This document shows, piece after piece, positions 1 to 9,405 of a DNA stretch of 64,000 nucleotides. The notes under the pieces are model-generated. The model was not told where the DNA came from. It saw only the letters and a list, made by a program, of their open reading frames with translations, and made no database searches. Source of the DNA: JAEINY01 sp942490535 (GTDB lineage: Bacteria > Bacteroidota > Bacteroidia > Bacteroidales > Marinilabiliaceae); assembly GCA_942490535.1 (NCBI GenBank), contig CALNXQ010000005.1:620001-684000 (forward strand), in the 5' to 3' direction. How positions within the stretch are numbered: the first letter of the stretch is position 1; each line of letters opens with the position of its first letter. Made by a program: the position numbers and the translations under genes.

Positions 1-174
1 GGACCAGCTGAAGTGAAAGTAGCGACCATGCTATTTAAACCAGATGCTTGCAAAAGAGAAGTGACGCTTGATTACGTAGGATTAGAAATCCCTAATGATT
101 TTATTGTTGGGTATGGTTTGGATTATGACGGATACGGGCGTAACTTAAAGAATATTTATACGGTTGTAGAGTAA
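1..174 (+). CDS. hpt: Hypoxanthine phosphoribosyltransferase, C-terminal end (partial)
   Basis: An open frame enters from the left edge and stops at TAA 172-174, giving the last 57 residues. It ends with VGYGLDYDGYGRNL followed by KNIYTVVE, the conserved tail of purine salvage phosphoribosyltransferases (hypoxanthine or guanine plus PRPP to IMP or GMP). The PRPP-binding loop lies outside the window, so this rests on the C-terminal motif and on the neighbour adk, a common pairing in Bacteroidota. The gap to adk is 41 bp, so co-transcription is likely. Confidence 0.85.
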   Translation, partial: GPAEVKVATMLFKPDACKREVTLDYVGLEIPNDFIVGYGLDYDGYGRNLKNIYTVVE

Positions 175-215
175 CACCCGATCACCATTGTTTAAATTTT
201 AATAGAAAGAGACAC

Positions 216-794
216 ATGCTCAATGTTGTAATTTTCGGACCTCCCGGATCTGGAAAAGGTACGCAAAGTCAGAAAATCATTGAGAAATATGGTTTAACCC
301 ATATTTCAACCGGTGATTTATTGAGACGCGAGATACATACAAATACCCACTTGGGGGTAATAGCCAAGAGTTACATTGACAAAGGGGAATTGGTACCAGA
401 TGACACCATCATTGAAATGTTGGATCATTATCTGGACAACAATCCAATTGACAAGGGGATTATTTTTGATGGTTTTCCACGCACCGTCTTTCAAGCGGAA
501 GCTTTTCAACAAATGCTGGAAGACTATAATACACAACTCACAGTGATGTTAAACCTGGAGGTCGATCGTCAGGAGTTAATTGAACGCCTACTAAAACGCG
601 GTGAAACTTCCGGTCGTTCAGACGATAACCTGGAAACCATCACCAAGCGATTAAAAGTATATGAAGATCGCACCAGTCCGGTTATTTCTTTCTACAAGGA
701 GATCAAATTATACCAAGCGATAAAGGGAATGGGCAGTGTGGAAGATATTTTTCAACGCATTTGCACCACCCTGGATAAATATACGCAACAATAA
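216..794 (+). CDS. adk: Adenylate kinase (short-LID form)
   Basis: Catalyses ATP + AMP = 2 ADP in the cytoplasm. The P-loop GPPGSGKGT is at residues 8-16, STGDLLR at 31-37 and the AMP-binding DGFPRT at 85-90. The LID (about 128-138) is short and has no zinc cysteines, so this 192-residue protein is the short type rather than the long 215-residue type. ATG 216 is the only sensible start, just before the beta strand leading to the P-loop. It follows hpt closely and is followed by a strong hairpin terminator. Confidence 0.97.
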   Translation: MLNVVIFGPPGSGKGTQSQKIIEKYGLTHISTGDLLRREIHTNTHLGVIAKSYIDKGELVPDDTIIEMLDHYLDNNPIDKGIIFDGFPRTVFQAEAFQQMLEDYNTQLTVMLNLEVDRQELIERLLKRGETSGRSDDNLETITKRLKVYEDRTSPVISFYKEIKLYQAIKGMGSVEDIFQRICTTLDKYTQQ

Positions 795-812
795 TTTTAC
801 AATAGCATCAAG

Positions 813-850
813 GCCACGATAATGACACTATTGTCGTGGCTTTATATTTA
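813..850 (+). terminator. Rho-independent terminator after adk
   Basis: GCCACGA at 813-819 pairs with TCGTGGC at 834-840 and is followed by TTTATATTTA. It separates hpt-adk from obg. Confidence 0.75.
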
Positions 851-863
851 AAAACTTACAGAC

Positions 864-1877
864 ATGGCCGGTTCCAATTTTGTTGATTATGTAAAGATTT
901 TCTGTCGATCAGGAAAAGGAGGCGCAGGATCTGCTCACCTCAGACGCGAGAAGAGTGAAGCCAAAGGAGGACCTGATGGTGGTGATGGTGGTCGTGGTGG
1001 TCATGTCATTATGCGAGGTAATTCCAACTTCTGGACCCTGCTGCATCTTAAATATAAACGCCATATTTTCGCCGGCCATGGTGGATCCGGTGGAAAACAA
1101 GGTTCCTTCGGTGCCGATGGAGAAGATGTTATTATTGAGGTACCATTAGGAACAGTGGCTAAAGATGCGGAAACCGGTGAAATATTGTTCGAAATCACCC
1201 ACCATGATCAGGAACTGATTTTAATAAAAGGCGGAAGAGGCGGTCGTGGAAACATGCATTTTAAATCACCTACCAATCAAACACCCCGCTATGCCCAACC
1301 CGGTGAATTAAGCGTTGAACGCGCGGTCATTTTGGAGCTAAAAGTATTAGCTGACGTTGGATTAGTAGGCTTCCCCAACGCCGGAAAATCGACTTTACTC
1401 TCTGTTGTTTCTGCTGCGAAGCCCGAAATAGCCGACTATCCGTTTACAACCCTGGTCCCCAATTTGGGCATCGTTGAATACCGTGATCACAAATCATTTG
1501 TCATGGCTGACATCCCCGGTATCATTGAGGGGGCAAGCGAAGGCAAGGGATTAGGACTTCGTTTTTTACGCCACATTGAACGCAACTCGATTCTGCTCTT
1601 TTTAATCCCGGCGGATGCTGATGACATCAACAAAGAATACCACATCCTGCTCAATGAGCTAAAAGTTTACAATCCTGAGCTTCTGGACAAAAGTCGTTTA
1701 CTGGCAATTTCAAAATCTGACATGCTGGATGATGAACTGACAGAGGAAATAGAAAAGAACTTACCGGATGTACCCCATGTTTTCATATCTTCGGTGGCCA
1801 ATCAAGGCATTACCGAACTAAAAGATATGATATGGGCGGAAATAATAGCTTCCAACCCGGACCAGCAGAGCGTTTAA
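864..1877 (+). CDS. obg: GTPase Obg
   Basis: Ribosome-assembly and stress GTPase, 337 residues. The N-terminal glycine-rich Obg fold covers about 1-159 (GGPDGGDGGRGG at 35-46, GGRGGRGN at 123-130). The G domain has G1 GFPNAGKST at 169-177, G3 DIPG at 216-219 and G4 SKSD at 284-287, where most families have NKxD. There is no long C-terminal extension, as usual for short Obg proteins. The gene lies between the adk terminator and the MutS-like gene, whose start codon is inside the obg 3' end. Confidence 0.96.
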   Translation: MAGSNFVDYVKIFCRSGKGGAGSAHLRREKSEAKGGPDGGDGGRGGHVIMRGNSNFWTLLHLKYKRHIFAGHGGSGGKQGSFGADGEDVIIEVPLGTVAKDAETGEILFEITHHDQELILIKGGRGGRGNMHFKSPTNQTPRYAQPGELSVERAVILELKVLADVGLVGFPNAGKSTLLSVVSAAKPEIADYPFTTLVPNLGIVEYRDHKSFVMADIPGIIEGASEGKGLGLRFLRHIERNSILLFLIPADADDINKEYHILLNELKVYNPELLDKSRLLAISKSDMLDDELTEEIEKNLPDVPHVFISSVANQGITELKDMIWAEIIASNPDQQSV

Positions 1878-3652
1878 CAACTTATCAAAAAAGACACCAC
1901 GAAGGACAGGAAAACCTGTCCAGACTGAAGCGTAAAATCCGGCTCATTAGCTGGATTCGCTTAGCTGCATTCATTGGTGCCTTTTCCTTGCCTTTTTTTT
2001 TCACAGAACCCTGGAGCAGTCCGTTTCTAATGCTGTTCGGTGGCCTGATCAGTCTTTTTGCAGCATTGGTTTACCATGCCCTTAAACTGGGATCCCAGCG
2101 AAACTATCACCAGAAAAGACTTAATCTGCTTCAGATTGAATTAAAAGGCCTAAAAAACAAATGGCAAGACCTTCCAGATGGCCATCAATACATTGATGCA
2201 GACCATGACTTTGTGCATGATTTGGATTTGTTTGGCAAAGGCTCCCTGTTTCAATTCATCAACCGCACTTCCACTAAACGGGGAGAAACTAAACTGGCTG
2301 AAAAACTGAAATCCCAGGCCCTCAGTCACCGCTGCATCACCAACAGACAGGAAGCCATTGCAGAGCTAGCCGCCAATCCAGAATTCAGGGAACACTTTTA
2401 CGCCCTAGGGGCCATTGCCGAGGACGAGAACAAGAAAAACAGAGCAGTACGGCCCGAAGAAAAACCTGATTTAACATTCATCCATCCCATTTGGAAAGGG
2501 ATCATAGTCGCCTTTCCGTTTCTGTTTATTGCGTCGATTGTTACAGCATTGCTGCAAATTACTTCAGAAACACTCCCTGTTTGGTTGTTTTTAACCGGTC
2601 TTGGCATATCCGCCATACATGTAAAACAGGTCAATACAGTCCACCACAAAATTTCTGCTTTAGGCAACTACCTGAAACGCTACGGGCAACTCCTCCTTCT
2701 GGTTGAGCAGACATCGTTTAAGTCGGCTTTGCTGGTCGGGTTAAAATCACAATTGCTCTGCCAAACGGATCAGGCCTCGTGTATTGTGAAAAAATTAGGT
2801 ACCCTGTTAAACCTGTTTGATCAGCGCTTAAACATGCTGCTCGGCGTCATTCTGAATAGCATGTTCCTCAGTGACCTGCTGATTTGCCTTGGCATTCGCA
2901 AGTGGTATTCTAAATATGGGGAGCAACTTACACAGTGGTTTTTTGTTTTGGAAGAGATAGAGGCGCTTAATAGTTTCGCCACCTTTACCTATAATTACCC
3001 CCAATACGTCTTTCCTGAAGTAGACGATCAAACCGTGCTGGAAGCCCACGCCCTGGGACATCCGTTAATTCCTCTGTCGGAGCGCATTTCCAATGACTTT
3101 TTCATCAATCAGGACAAACACATTGGGGTCATTACCGGAGCCAATATGGCTGGCAAGAGCACCTTTCTGCGCACCATCGGTGTCAATCTGGTGCTGGCAG
3201 GAAACGGCGCCGCGGTGGCCGCCAAGGCGTTCAAATACCGCCCCATGCGGTTTATGACCAATATGCGCGCGATCGACAATCTATTGAAACATGAATCCTA
3301 CTTCTTTTCCGAACTAAAACGTCTGCAAATGATTGTGGAAGCTTTAGAAAAGAAAGGCGAGCTGTTTTTTATCCTCGATGAGATTTTGAAAGGTACCAAC
3401 TCCCACGATAAAACCACAGGTTCCATGGCCCTGGTTAAACGCTTGATGGAGCTCAATGGCTATGGCTTAGTGGCCACCCATGATTTGGAATTGGGGGCGT
3501 TGGCCAAACAATATCCCGGGCGTATCTTCAACAATTGTTTCGAAGTCTCCTTTGAAGGTGATAACCTCAACTTCGATTACAAACTACGCGACGGAATCAC
3601 GCAAAGCCACAATGCTTCATTCCTCATGCGTAAAATGAAGCTCATCCCATAA
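1832..3652 (+). CDS. MutS-family ATPase with membrane segments
   Basis: 606 residues. The C-terminal half is a MutS ATPase core: Walker A GANMAGKST at about 436-444, Walker B FFILDEILKGTNS from about 511, and VATHDLELG as the switch segment. Two hydrophobic hairpins (about 43-83 and 223-262) suggest membrane anchoring. There is no MutS1-type mismatch-recognition domain, so a standard mismatch-repair role is doubtful. ATG 1832 overlaps the end of obg by 46 bp in another frame, implying translational coupling. Similar membrane MutS-like proteins are common in Bacteroidota and poorly characterised. Confidence 0.85.
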   Translation: MGGNNSFQPGPAERLTTYQKRHHEGQENLSRLKRKIRLISWIRLAAFIGAFSLPFFFTEPWSSPFLMLFGGLISLFAALVYHALKLGSQRNYHQKRLNLLQIELKGLKNKWQDLPDGHQYIDADHDFVHDLDLFGKGSLFQFINRTSTKRGETKLAEKLKSQALSHRCITNRQEAIAELAANPEFREHFYALGAIAEDENKKNRAVRPEEKPDLTFIHPIWKGIIVAFPFLFIASIVTALLQITSETLPVWLFLTGLGISAIHVKQVNTVHHKISALGNYLKRYGQLLLLVEQTSFKSALLVGLKSQLLCQTDQASCIVKKLGTLLNLFDQRLNMLLGVILNSMFLSDLLICLGIRKWYSKYGEQLTQWFFVLEEIEALNSFATFTYNYPQYVFPEVDDQTVLEAHALGHPLIPLSERISNDFFINQDKHIGVITGANMAGKSTFLRTIGVNLVLAGNGAAVAAKAFKYRPMRFMTNMRAIDNLLKHESYFFSELKRLQMIVEALEKKGELFFILDEILKGTNSHDKTTGSMALVKRLMELNGYGLVATHDLELGALAKQYPGRIFNNCFEVSFEGDNLNFDYKLRDGITQSHNASFLMRKMKLIP

Positions 3653-4223
3653 GTTTTAGCCGGCATACGTCAGCGGTTCAGGATCCAGTTCTGACGAAAG
3701 CCTCCAAACCGCAGCGAAGAGCTACCGGAACCCGGCGAAATGAGATCCACCTGGGCGGAAGGCCCCAAAAATGTGTAAGGATGCATTTCGCGAGGGTCAA
3801 CATACATTTCGCCTTGGTTGAACGTCACTCGCAGTGATCCGGTCCAATTTCGCCCTGGAAATACGCGTGTCGCCTCCACCGGGTATCTGTTCGCCCCATC
3901 CGCAAGCATTTCGCTCCTCCCGGCCAGCTTTTCGACACGGACGGAAGCGTCTCGCCGGATAAAAAAAGGACCGCGCTGCGGTAGGATACCCTCCAGCCCT
4001 CCGTCTTCCTATCTCGCCGGCTTCCAACCCGCTTCGTTGTTAACAAACAGAGACCCCGGAAAATTTCACTGCAATACGCCCTTAGAAATTAACCACTAAG
4101 ACAAAAACCACCATTGTTGATAAAGAAATTACCGTAGCTTTCACCTTTTCGTTATATTTGGGAGGTTTTTTCAAAAAACAGGGAGGACTTCACTTTTCCA
4201 ATAACTTTATTTAGTATTAGAAT
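3653..4223. repeat. Non-coding GC-rich stretch with about 20.5-bp phased TCGC motif
   Basis: No convincing gene: short open frames exist on both strands but resemble nothing known and overlap each other. TCGC starts at 3788, 3809, 3829, 3850, 3870, 3891, 3911, 3952 and 4014, with TCGA at 3932 and TCGT at 4034 also in phase. Steps alternate 21 and 20 bp. Weaker in-phase TCCA or CCGG words occur back to about 3684. The step is not a multiple of three, which argues against coding. The last about 100 bp are AT-rich and should hold the parE promoter. Confidence 0.6.
4153..4160 (+). promoter_or_regulatory. Candidate -7 box for parE-parC
   Basis: TATATTTG matches the Bacteroidota -7 consensus TAnnTTTG and lies 63 bp before the parE start. 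No TTG at the usual 18-21 bp spacing was found upstream, so the assignment is tentative. Confidence 0.4.
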
Positions 4224-6074
4224 ATGCAGAGTAGTCAAAACACCCAGAACTATTCAGAAGATGCTATCCGTACGCTGGACTGGAAAGAACACATCCGCAA
4301 GCGTCCTGGTATGTATATCGGTAAATTAGGCGATGGCGCCTATGCTGATGACGGAATATATGTGCTGTTGAAGGAGGTGATGGATAATTCCATCGATGAA
4401 TACATGATGGGCAACGGTAGAAAAATTGATGTGACTGTTGAAGAAGGGCGTGTGACCGTTCGGGATTACGGACGCGGCATTCCGCTTGGCAAAGTCATTG
4501 ATGTGGCATCAAAAATGAACACCGGGGCTAAGTATGACTCCAAAGCGTTTAAGAAATCCGTAGGATTGAACGGCGTTGGTATTAAGGCAGTCAATGCCCT
4601 GAGTATCGACTTTACTGTTGAAGCCTTTCGCGAAGGACAATCCAAACGTGTTGAATTCAGTTGCGGCGAGGTGGTTACTGAGCACGAACTGAGAGATACC
4701 AATGAAGGTAACGGAACCTTCATTGAGTTTCTACCAGACAGCAACATCTTTGGAAGTTTTACTTTTCAGGACGAATACATTGAGGCTCTTTTAAAAAATT
4801 ACACCTATTTGAATAAAGGGCTGGCCATTAACTTCAATGGAAAAACATTCCAAAGTAAAAATGGATTGCTGGATTTGCTGAACGAAAACATGTCGGCTCC
4901 GGAGCTATACCCCATTATTCATCTGGTGGGCGAAGACCTGGAGATTGCCATCACCCATGGCAACCAATATGGGGAGGAGTATTACACCTTTGTGAACGGA
5001 CAGCATACCACACAAGGCGGTACACACCTGATTGCGTTTCGCGAAGCCATCGTGAAAACCATCCGTGATTATTACAATAAGAATTTTGACATCTCCGATA
5101 TCCGTACCGGTATTATTGCGGCCGTGAGTATCAAAATAGAAGAACCTGTTTTCGAATCGCAAACGAAAACCAAGCTGGGTTCCAAAGATGTAGGCCCCAA
5201 TGGTCCGTCCGTCAGAAACTTCATGATGGATTTCGTCACGGAGAAACTGGACAACTATCTGCACAAAAATCAGGAAAGTGCGGATAGTCTATACCGAAAA
5301 ATTATAGAGTCCGAGAAAGAGCGTAAAGCCATCTCCGGCATCAAGAAACTGGCGCGTGAGCGGGCTAAAAAAGTGAGCCTGCACAATAAAAAATTACGCG
5401 ATTGCCGGGTTCATTATACCGACAAACACGAGTTGAAACTGGAGAGTTCGCTGTTCATTACCGAGGGAGACTCGGCCAGTGGTTCCATCACCAAGGCGCG
5501 AAGCGTGAATACACAAGCGGTGTTCAGCTTAAAGGGAAAGCCGTTAAACACCTACGGATTGACGCGTAAAGTGGTGTATGAAAACGAAGAGTTTAACTTA
5601 TTACAGGCCGCTCTCGACATTGAAGAAGGCTTGGAAACTCTGCGCTACAACCACGTGATTATCGCTACCGATGCCGATGTGGATGGCATGCACATTCGTT
5701 TGCTGCTCATTACTTTCTTTCTGCAGTTTTTCCCCGAATTGGTGAAAAATGGACACCTTTATATTCTTCAAACCCCACTGTTCAGGGTTCGGAATAAGAA
5801 GAAAACCATTTATTGCTACTCGGATGAAGAGCGACAAATGGCCATTAAAAAATTAGGGGTTAAACCGGAAATTACGCGATTTAAAGGACTGGGTGAGATT
5901 TCCCCGGATGAGTTCAAACACTTTATTGGGGGTGACATGCGTCTCGAACCGGTGCGCCTTAAACGGGAAGTATCCATTCAGGACCTACTGGAGTTTTACA
6001 TGGGTAAAAATACCCCCGACCGGCAGAATTTCATTATTGACAACCTGGTAGTTGAAGAAGATCTGGTGGATTAA
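4224..6074 (+). CDS. parE: DNA topoisomerase IV subunit B
   Basis: ATPase and TOPRIM subunit of a type IIA topoisomerase that decatenates chromosomes. The GHKL ATPase has RKRPGMYIG and EVMDNSIDE near the N terminus. The TOPRIM domain has EGDSASG at about 414 and DADVDGMH at about 483, and the end of the protein carries RFKGLGE. At 616 residues and paired 23 bp upstream of an 877-residue A subunit, it fits ParE better than GyrB, which in this phylum is usually longer and unlinked to this partner. It is probably transcribed with parC. Confidence 0.88.
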   Translation: MQSSQNTQNYSEDAIRTLDWKEHIRKRPGMYIGKLGDGAYADDGIYVLLKEVMDNSIDEYMMGNGRKIDVTVEEGRVTVRDYGRGIPLGKVIDVASKMNTGAKYDSKAFKKSVGLNGVGIKAVNALSIDFTVEAFREGQSKRVEFSCGEVVTEHELRDTNEGNGTFIEFLPDSNIFGSFTFQDEYIEALLKNYTYLNKGLAINFNGKTFQSKNGLLDLLNENMSAPELYPIIHLVGEDLEIAITHGNQYGEEYYTFVNGQHTTQGGTHLIAFREAIVKTIRDYYNKNFDISDIRTGIIAAVSIKIEEPVFESQTKTKLGSKDVGPNGPSVRNFMMDFVTEKLDNYLHKNQESADSLYRKIIESEKERKAISGIKKLARERAKKVSLHNKKLRDCRVHYTDKHELKLESSLFITEGDSASGSITKARSVNTQAVFSLKGKPLNTYGLTRKVVYENEEFNLLQAALDIEEGLETLRYNHVIIATDADVDGMHIRLLLITFFLQFFPELVKNGHLYILQTPLFRVRNKKKTIYCYSDEERQMAIKKLGVKPEITRFKGLGEISPDEFKHFIGGDMRLEPVRLKREVSIQDLLEFYMGKNTPDRQNFIIDNLVVEEDLVD

Positions 6075-6097
6075 TTAAGTAAATTTGGTATAGCGGC

Positions 6098-8731
6098 ATG
6101 AGTATCGACGAAAACAACAATATAGAATTAAACGGTAACGATCAACCGGAGGAAAAGGAAAACCACGCGGCTGAAGCACTTCCCGTATGGGATTTGGAGG
6201 GCACCAAGGTGACCCACCTGTCCGGGATGTACAAGCAATGGTTTTTAGATTACGCTTCTTATGTAATTTTGGAACGCGCCGTACCCTACATCAATGATGG
6301 TTTAAAACCTGTGCAACGCCGTATCCTGCACGCCATGCGCCGGATGGACGATGGCCGTTACAATAAGGTAGCCAACATCATCGGTTTTACCATGCAGTTT
6401 CACCCCCATGGCGATGCTTCTATTGGGGATGCCTTGGTGCAGTTGGGACAAAAAAACCTCTTAATTGATTGCCAGGGTAATTGGGGAAATGTATTTACCG
6501 GTGATAGCGCGGCAGCTGCCCGATACATTGAAGCCCGCCTGACAAAATTTGCGCAGGAGGTTGTGTTTAATCCCAAAACCACCGAATGGAAACAATCCTA
6601 TGATGGCCGTAATCAGGAACCGGTTACACTGCCTGTTAAATTTCCATTATTACTGGCGCAAGGGGTGGAAGGTATTGCGGTTGGGTTAGCCTCTAAACTG
6701 CTGCCTCATAACTTTAATGAGCTGTTGGATGCCTCCATGGCCTACCTGAGAGGGGAAGAGTTTGAGTTGTATCCCGACTTTCCCACCGGTGGCATGATGG
6801 ATGCCTCCCGCTATAATGATGGACTGAGAGGTGGAGCTGTTAAGGTGAGAGCGAAAATCAGTAAGGTTGACAGCAAAACACTGATCATTTCAGATATTCC
6901 ATTTGGACGCAATACCACTTCATTGATTGAATCCATTTTGAAAGCCAACGAAAAAGGCAAAATCAAGATTAAAAAGATTGATGATAATACTGCTGAAAAT
7001 GTGGAAATACTGGTGTATCTGCATCCAGGCGCCTCGCCGGATAAAACTATCGACGCCCTCTATGCATTTACCGACTGTGAATTATCTATTTCACCCAATG
7101 CCTGTGTCATCAAAGACCAAAAGCCATATTTCATCGGTGTTAGTCAGATACTAAGAGAAAACACCGACTACACCGTTCATCTGTTAACCCGTGAACTGGA
7201 AATACGAAAAGGTGAATTGGAAGATTCCTGGCATTTTTCTTCATTGGAACGCATCTTTATTGAGAATAAAATATACCAACGCATTGAAGAATGCGAAACC
7301 TGGGAGGCGATCATCCAAACCATCGATCATGGACTGGAACCCTTTAAACCAGCCTTACGCCGTGAAGTTACCCGCGATGACATCGCCAAACTAACCGAAT
7401 TAAAGATTAAGCGGATCTCCAGGTTCGATGCCAAGAAAGCTGACGAATACATTGCTTCTCTCGAAGAAGAGATGGAGCAAATTGATTATCACCTGGAAAA
7501 CATCATTCCTTATTCGCTGGATTACTTCAAACGCATCAAGAAAACATATGGCAAGGATCATCCAAGGATGACTGAAATACGCAGCTTTGCCAACATTGAA
7601 GCAACCAAAGTCGTGGTGAAGAATGAGAAATTATTCATCAACCGCGAAGATGGATTCATCGGTACTTCATTGAAGAAAGATGAATACGTATGTGATTGCT
7701 CCGACATTGATGATGTGATCCTCTTCTATAAAGATGGTCGCTACATCATCACCAAAGTGCAGGATAAAGCCTTTGTGGGGAAAGATATTATTCACATTGC
7801 CGTTTTCAAGAAAAATGACAAGCGTACCATTTATAATGCTGTTTATCTCGATGGGGAAAGCGGTAATACGTATATGAAACGCTTTGCCGTAACCGGTATC
7901 ACACGTGATAAAGAGTACATTGTGACCCAAGGCACACCGGGCTCAAAGCTCTACTATTTCAGTGCCAACCCCAATGGTGAGTCGGAAATACTGAAGATCA
8001 TGCTCAAGCCCAAAGCACGTATTCGCAATGTGGTGTTTGATGAAGATTTAGGTCAGTTGGCCATCAAAGGACGTAGTGCCATGGGGAATATCCTCACCAA
8101 GCATGACATCCATAAAATTGTATTTCGCCGGAAAGGGGAATCTACTCTGGGCGGCCGGAAAATCTTTTTTGAACCTGAAACGCTGCGCCTGAATGCTGAT
8201 AACCGGGGTAAGTTCCTGGGTGAATTCCATGGAGGTGATCAAATATTAGTGGTCACAAAGAATGGGGAATATTTCCAGACCAGCTATGATTTGAGTAATC
8301 ATTACGAGGATAACATTCTAATCATTGAAAAATACGATCCCAACACCGTTTGGTCCGCCGTGTATTTTGATGCCGAGCAGGATTTTTACTACGTGAAGCG
8401 CTTCCAGATAGAGCCATGCACCAAAATTCAGCGTTTTATCGGAGATCATGCGAAATCACACCTGGTGAAAATGATGCATGTAGATTACCCGCGTCTGGAG
8501 GTTAAGTTTGGCGGCGATGATAAACTGAAAGAAAAGCTCATTGTAGAAGTGGCAGAGTTTATCGGAGTGAAGAGCTATAAAGCAAAAGGCAAACGTTTAA
8601 CGACGCTTCAGGTGGCCAGGATTCATGAGTTAGAGCCCATCATAACGGATGAGCCAAAGCTTGAAAATGAGCAGGTGGAAGAACATCATGAAGCTAATGA
8701 TGATAAAAACCAGATGGAACTGGAATTTTAA
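6098..8731 (+). CDS. parC: DNA topoisomerase IV subunit A
   Basis: Breakage-reunion subunit, 877 residues. RRILHAMRRMDDGR opens the winged-helix domain, HPHGDASIG follows, and AAARYIEARL carries the catalytic tyrosine at about residue 142. The C-terminal half should form the beta-pinwheel; no typical GyrA box (QRRGGKG) is seen, which supports ParC. The tail is acidic and asparagine-rich. A terminator follows immediately. Confidence 0.88.
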   Translation: MSIDENNNIELNGNDQPEEKENHAAEALPVWDLEGTKVTHLSGMYKQWFLDYASYVILERAVPYINDGLKPVQRRILHAMRRMDDGRYNKVANIIGFTMQFHPHGDASIGDALVQLGQKNLLIDCQGNWGNVFTGDSAAAARYIEARLTKFAQEVVFNPKTTEWKQSYDGRNQEPVTLPVKFPLLLAQGVEGIAVGLASKLLPHNFNELLDASMAYLRGEEFELYPDFPTGGMMDASRYNDGLRGGAVKVRAKISKVDSKTLIISDIPFGRNTTSLIESILKANEKGKIKIKKIDDNTAENVEILVYLHPGASPDKTIDALYAFTDCELSISPNACVIKDQKPYFIGVSQILRENTDYTVHLLTRELEIRKGELEDSWHFSSLERIFIENKIYQRIEECETWEAIIQTIDHGLEPFKPALRREVTRDDIAKLTELKIKRISRFDAKKADEYIASLEEEMEQIDYHLENIIPYSLDYFKRIKKTYGKDHPRMTEIRSFANIEATKVVVKNEKLFINREDGFIGTSLKKDEYVCDCSDIDDVILFYKDGRYIITKVQDKAFVGKDIIHIAVFKKNDKRTIYNAVYLDGESGNTYMKRFAVTGITRDKEYIVTQGTPGSKLYYFSANPNGESEILKIMLKPKARIRNVVFDEDLGQLAIKGRSAMGNILTKHDIHKIVFRRKGESTLGGRKIFFEPETLRLNADNRGKFLGEFHGGDQILVVTKNGEYFQTSYDLSNHYEDNILIIEKYDPNTVWSAVYFDAEQDFYYVKRFQIEPCTKIQRFIGDHAKSHLVKMMHVDYPRLEVKFGGDDKLKEKLIVEVAEFIGVKSYKAKGKRLTTLQVARIHELEPIITDEPKLENEQVEEHHEANDDKNQMELEF

Positions 8732-8738
8732 AACCCAT

Positions 8739-8768
8739 AAATCCCGTCCTCACCGACGGGATTTATTG
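8739..8768 (+). terminator. Terminator after parC
   Basis: AAATCCCGTC at 8739-8748 pairs perfectly with GACGGGATTT at 8755-8764 around a 6-nt loop. A second hairpin, GCTTCGG/CCGAAGC (8776-8794), lacks a T run. Confidence 0.75.
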
Positions 8769-8823
8769 ACATTACGCTTCGGCTATTCCGAAGCATTGAG
8801 TGTAGCCCTTGATATATTGTAAA

Positions 8824-9351
8824 ATGGAGATTAAGCGAATATTTCTGATCGGATTTATGGGAAGTGGCAAATCTACGCTCGGTCGACGCCTGTCAACGGA
8901 GATGGGATGGCCCTTTGCAGACCTGGATGATCTGTTTGAAAAGAAATATCAGACCACCATTGAGAATTATTTTAAAACATTGGGTGAAGAGGCCTTTCGA
9001 AAAGCGGAGCAACAGGTTCTCCAGGATGTAATACACGAAGATAAAATCATTATTGCCACTGGTGGCGGCACCCCTTGTTTCTACGATAACATGGAGGTGA
9101 TGAATGCCCACGGATTAACCATCTACTTAAAACTATCGGTAAACACACTGGCCCAGCGATTGGGTGGAAAACGGCAAGTTCGTCCTTTGGTAAAGGGCAA
9201 ATCCGGCGAAGAGCTGGTTGATTTTATCACTGACAAACTAGCCGAGCGCGAACTTCATTATGAAAAAGCCAATGTGGTGGTAGATGCAGAAGTACTGGGC
9301 GTGGAAGGGTATGTTCAAATCATAGAAGCATCTGGTTCGATGATGGACTAA
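8824..9351 (+). CDS. aroK: Shikimate kinase
   Basis: Phosphorylates shikimate to shikimate 3-phosphate in aromatic amino acid synthesis. P-loop GFMGSGKST is at 10-18, DLDDLFEK follows as the shikimate-binding segment, and GGGTPC and RPLVKG are conserved further on. I start at ATG 8824 (175 residues) because the longer frame begins with a TTG 15 bp upstream and adds nothing conserved. It stands alone between two hairpins and the dehydratase gene. Confidence 0.93.
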   Translation: MEIKRIFLIGFMGSGKSTLGRRLSTEMGWPFADLDDLFEKKYQTTIENYFKTLGEEAFRKAEQQVLQDVIHEDKIIIATGGGTPCFYDNMEVMNAHGLTIYLKLSVNTLAQRLGGKRQVRPLVKGKSGEELVDFITDKLAERELHYEKANVVVDAEVLGVEGYVQIIEASGSMMD

Positions 9352-9405
9352 AAGGATGATCCGGTTATCGAAAAAACAGCTATCTTCCCGTTCCTAAATA
9401 GTACT

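Noticed and set aside
909..1198. Open frames on both strands inside obg
   Set aside because: They exist because of the glycine-rich repeats; the obg frame has all GTPase motifs.
3670..4099. Four overlapping small open frames between the MutS-like gene and parE
   Set aside because: They overlap one another, lack homology signals, and the phased motif has a non-codon step.
4224..8731. Calling the pair gyrB-gyrA
   Set aside because: Tight linkage, subunit lengths and lack of a GyrA box favour topoisomerase IV, although the distinction is not absolute.
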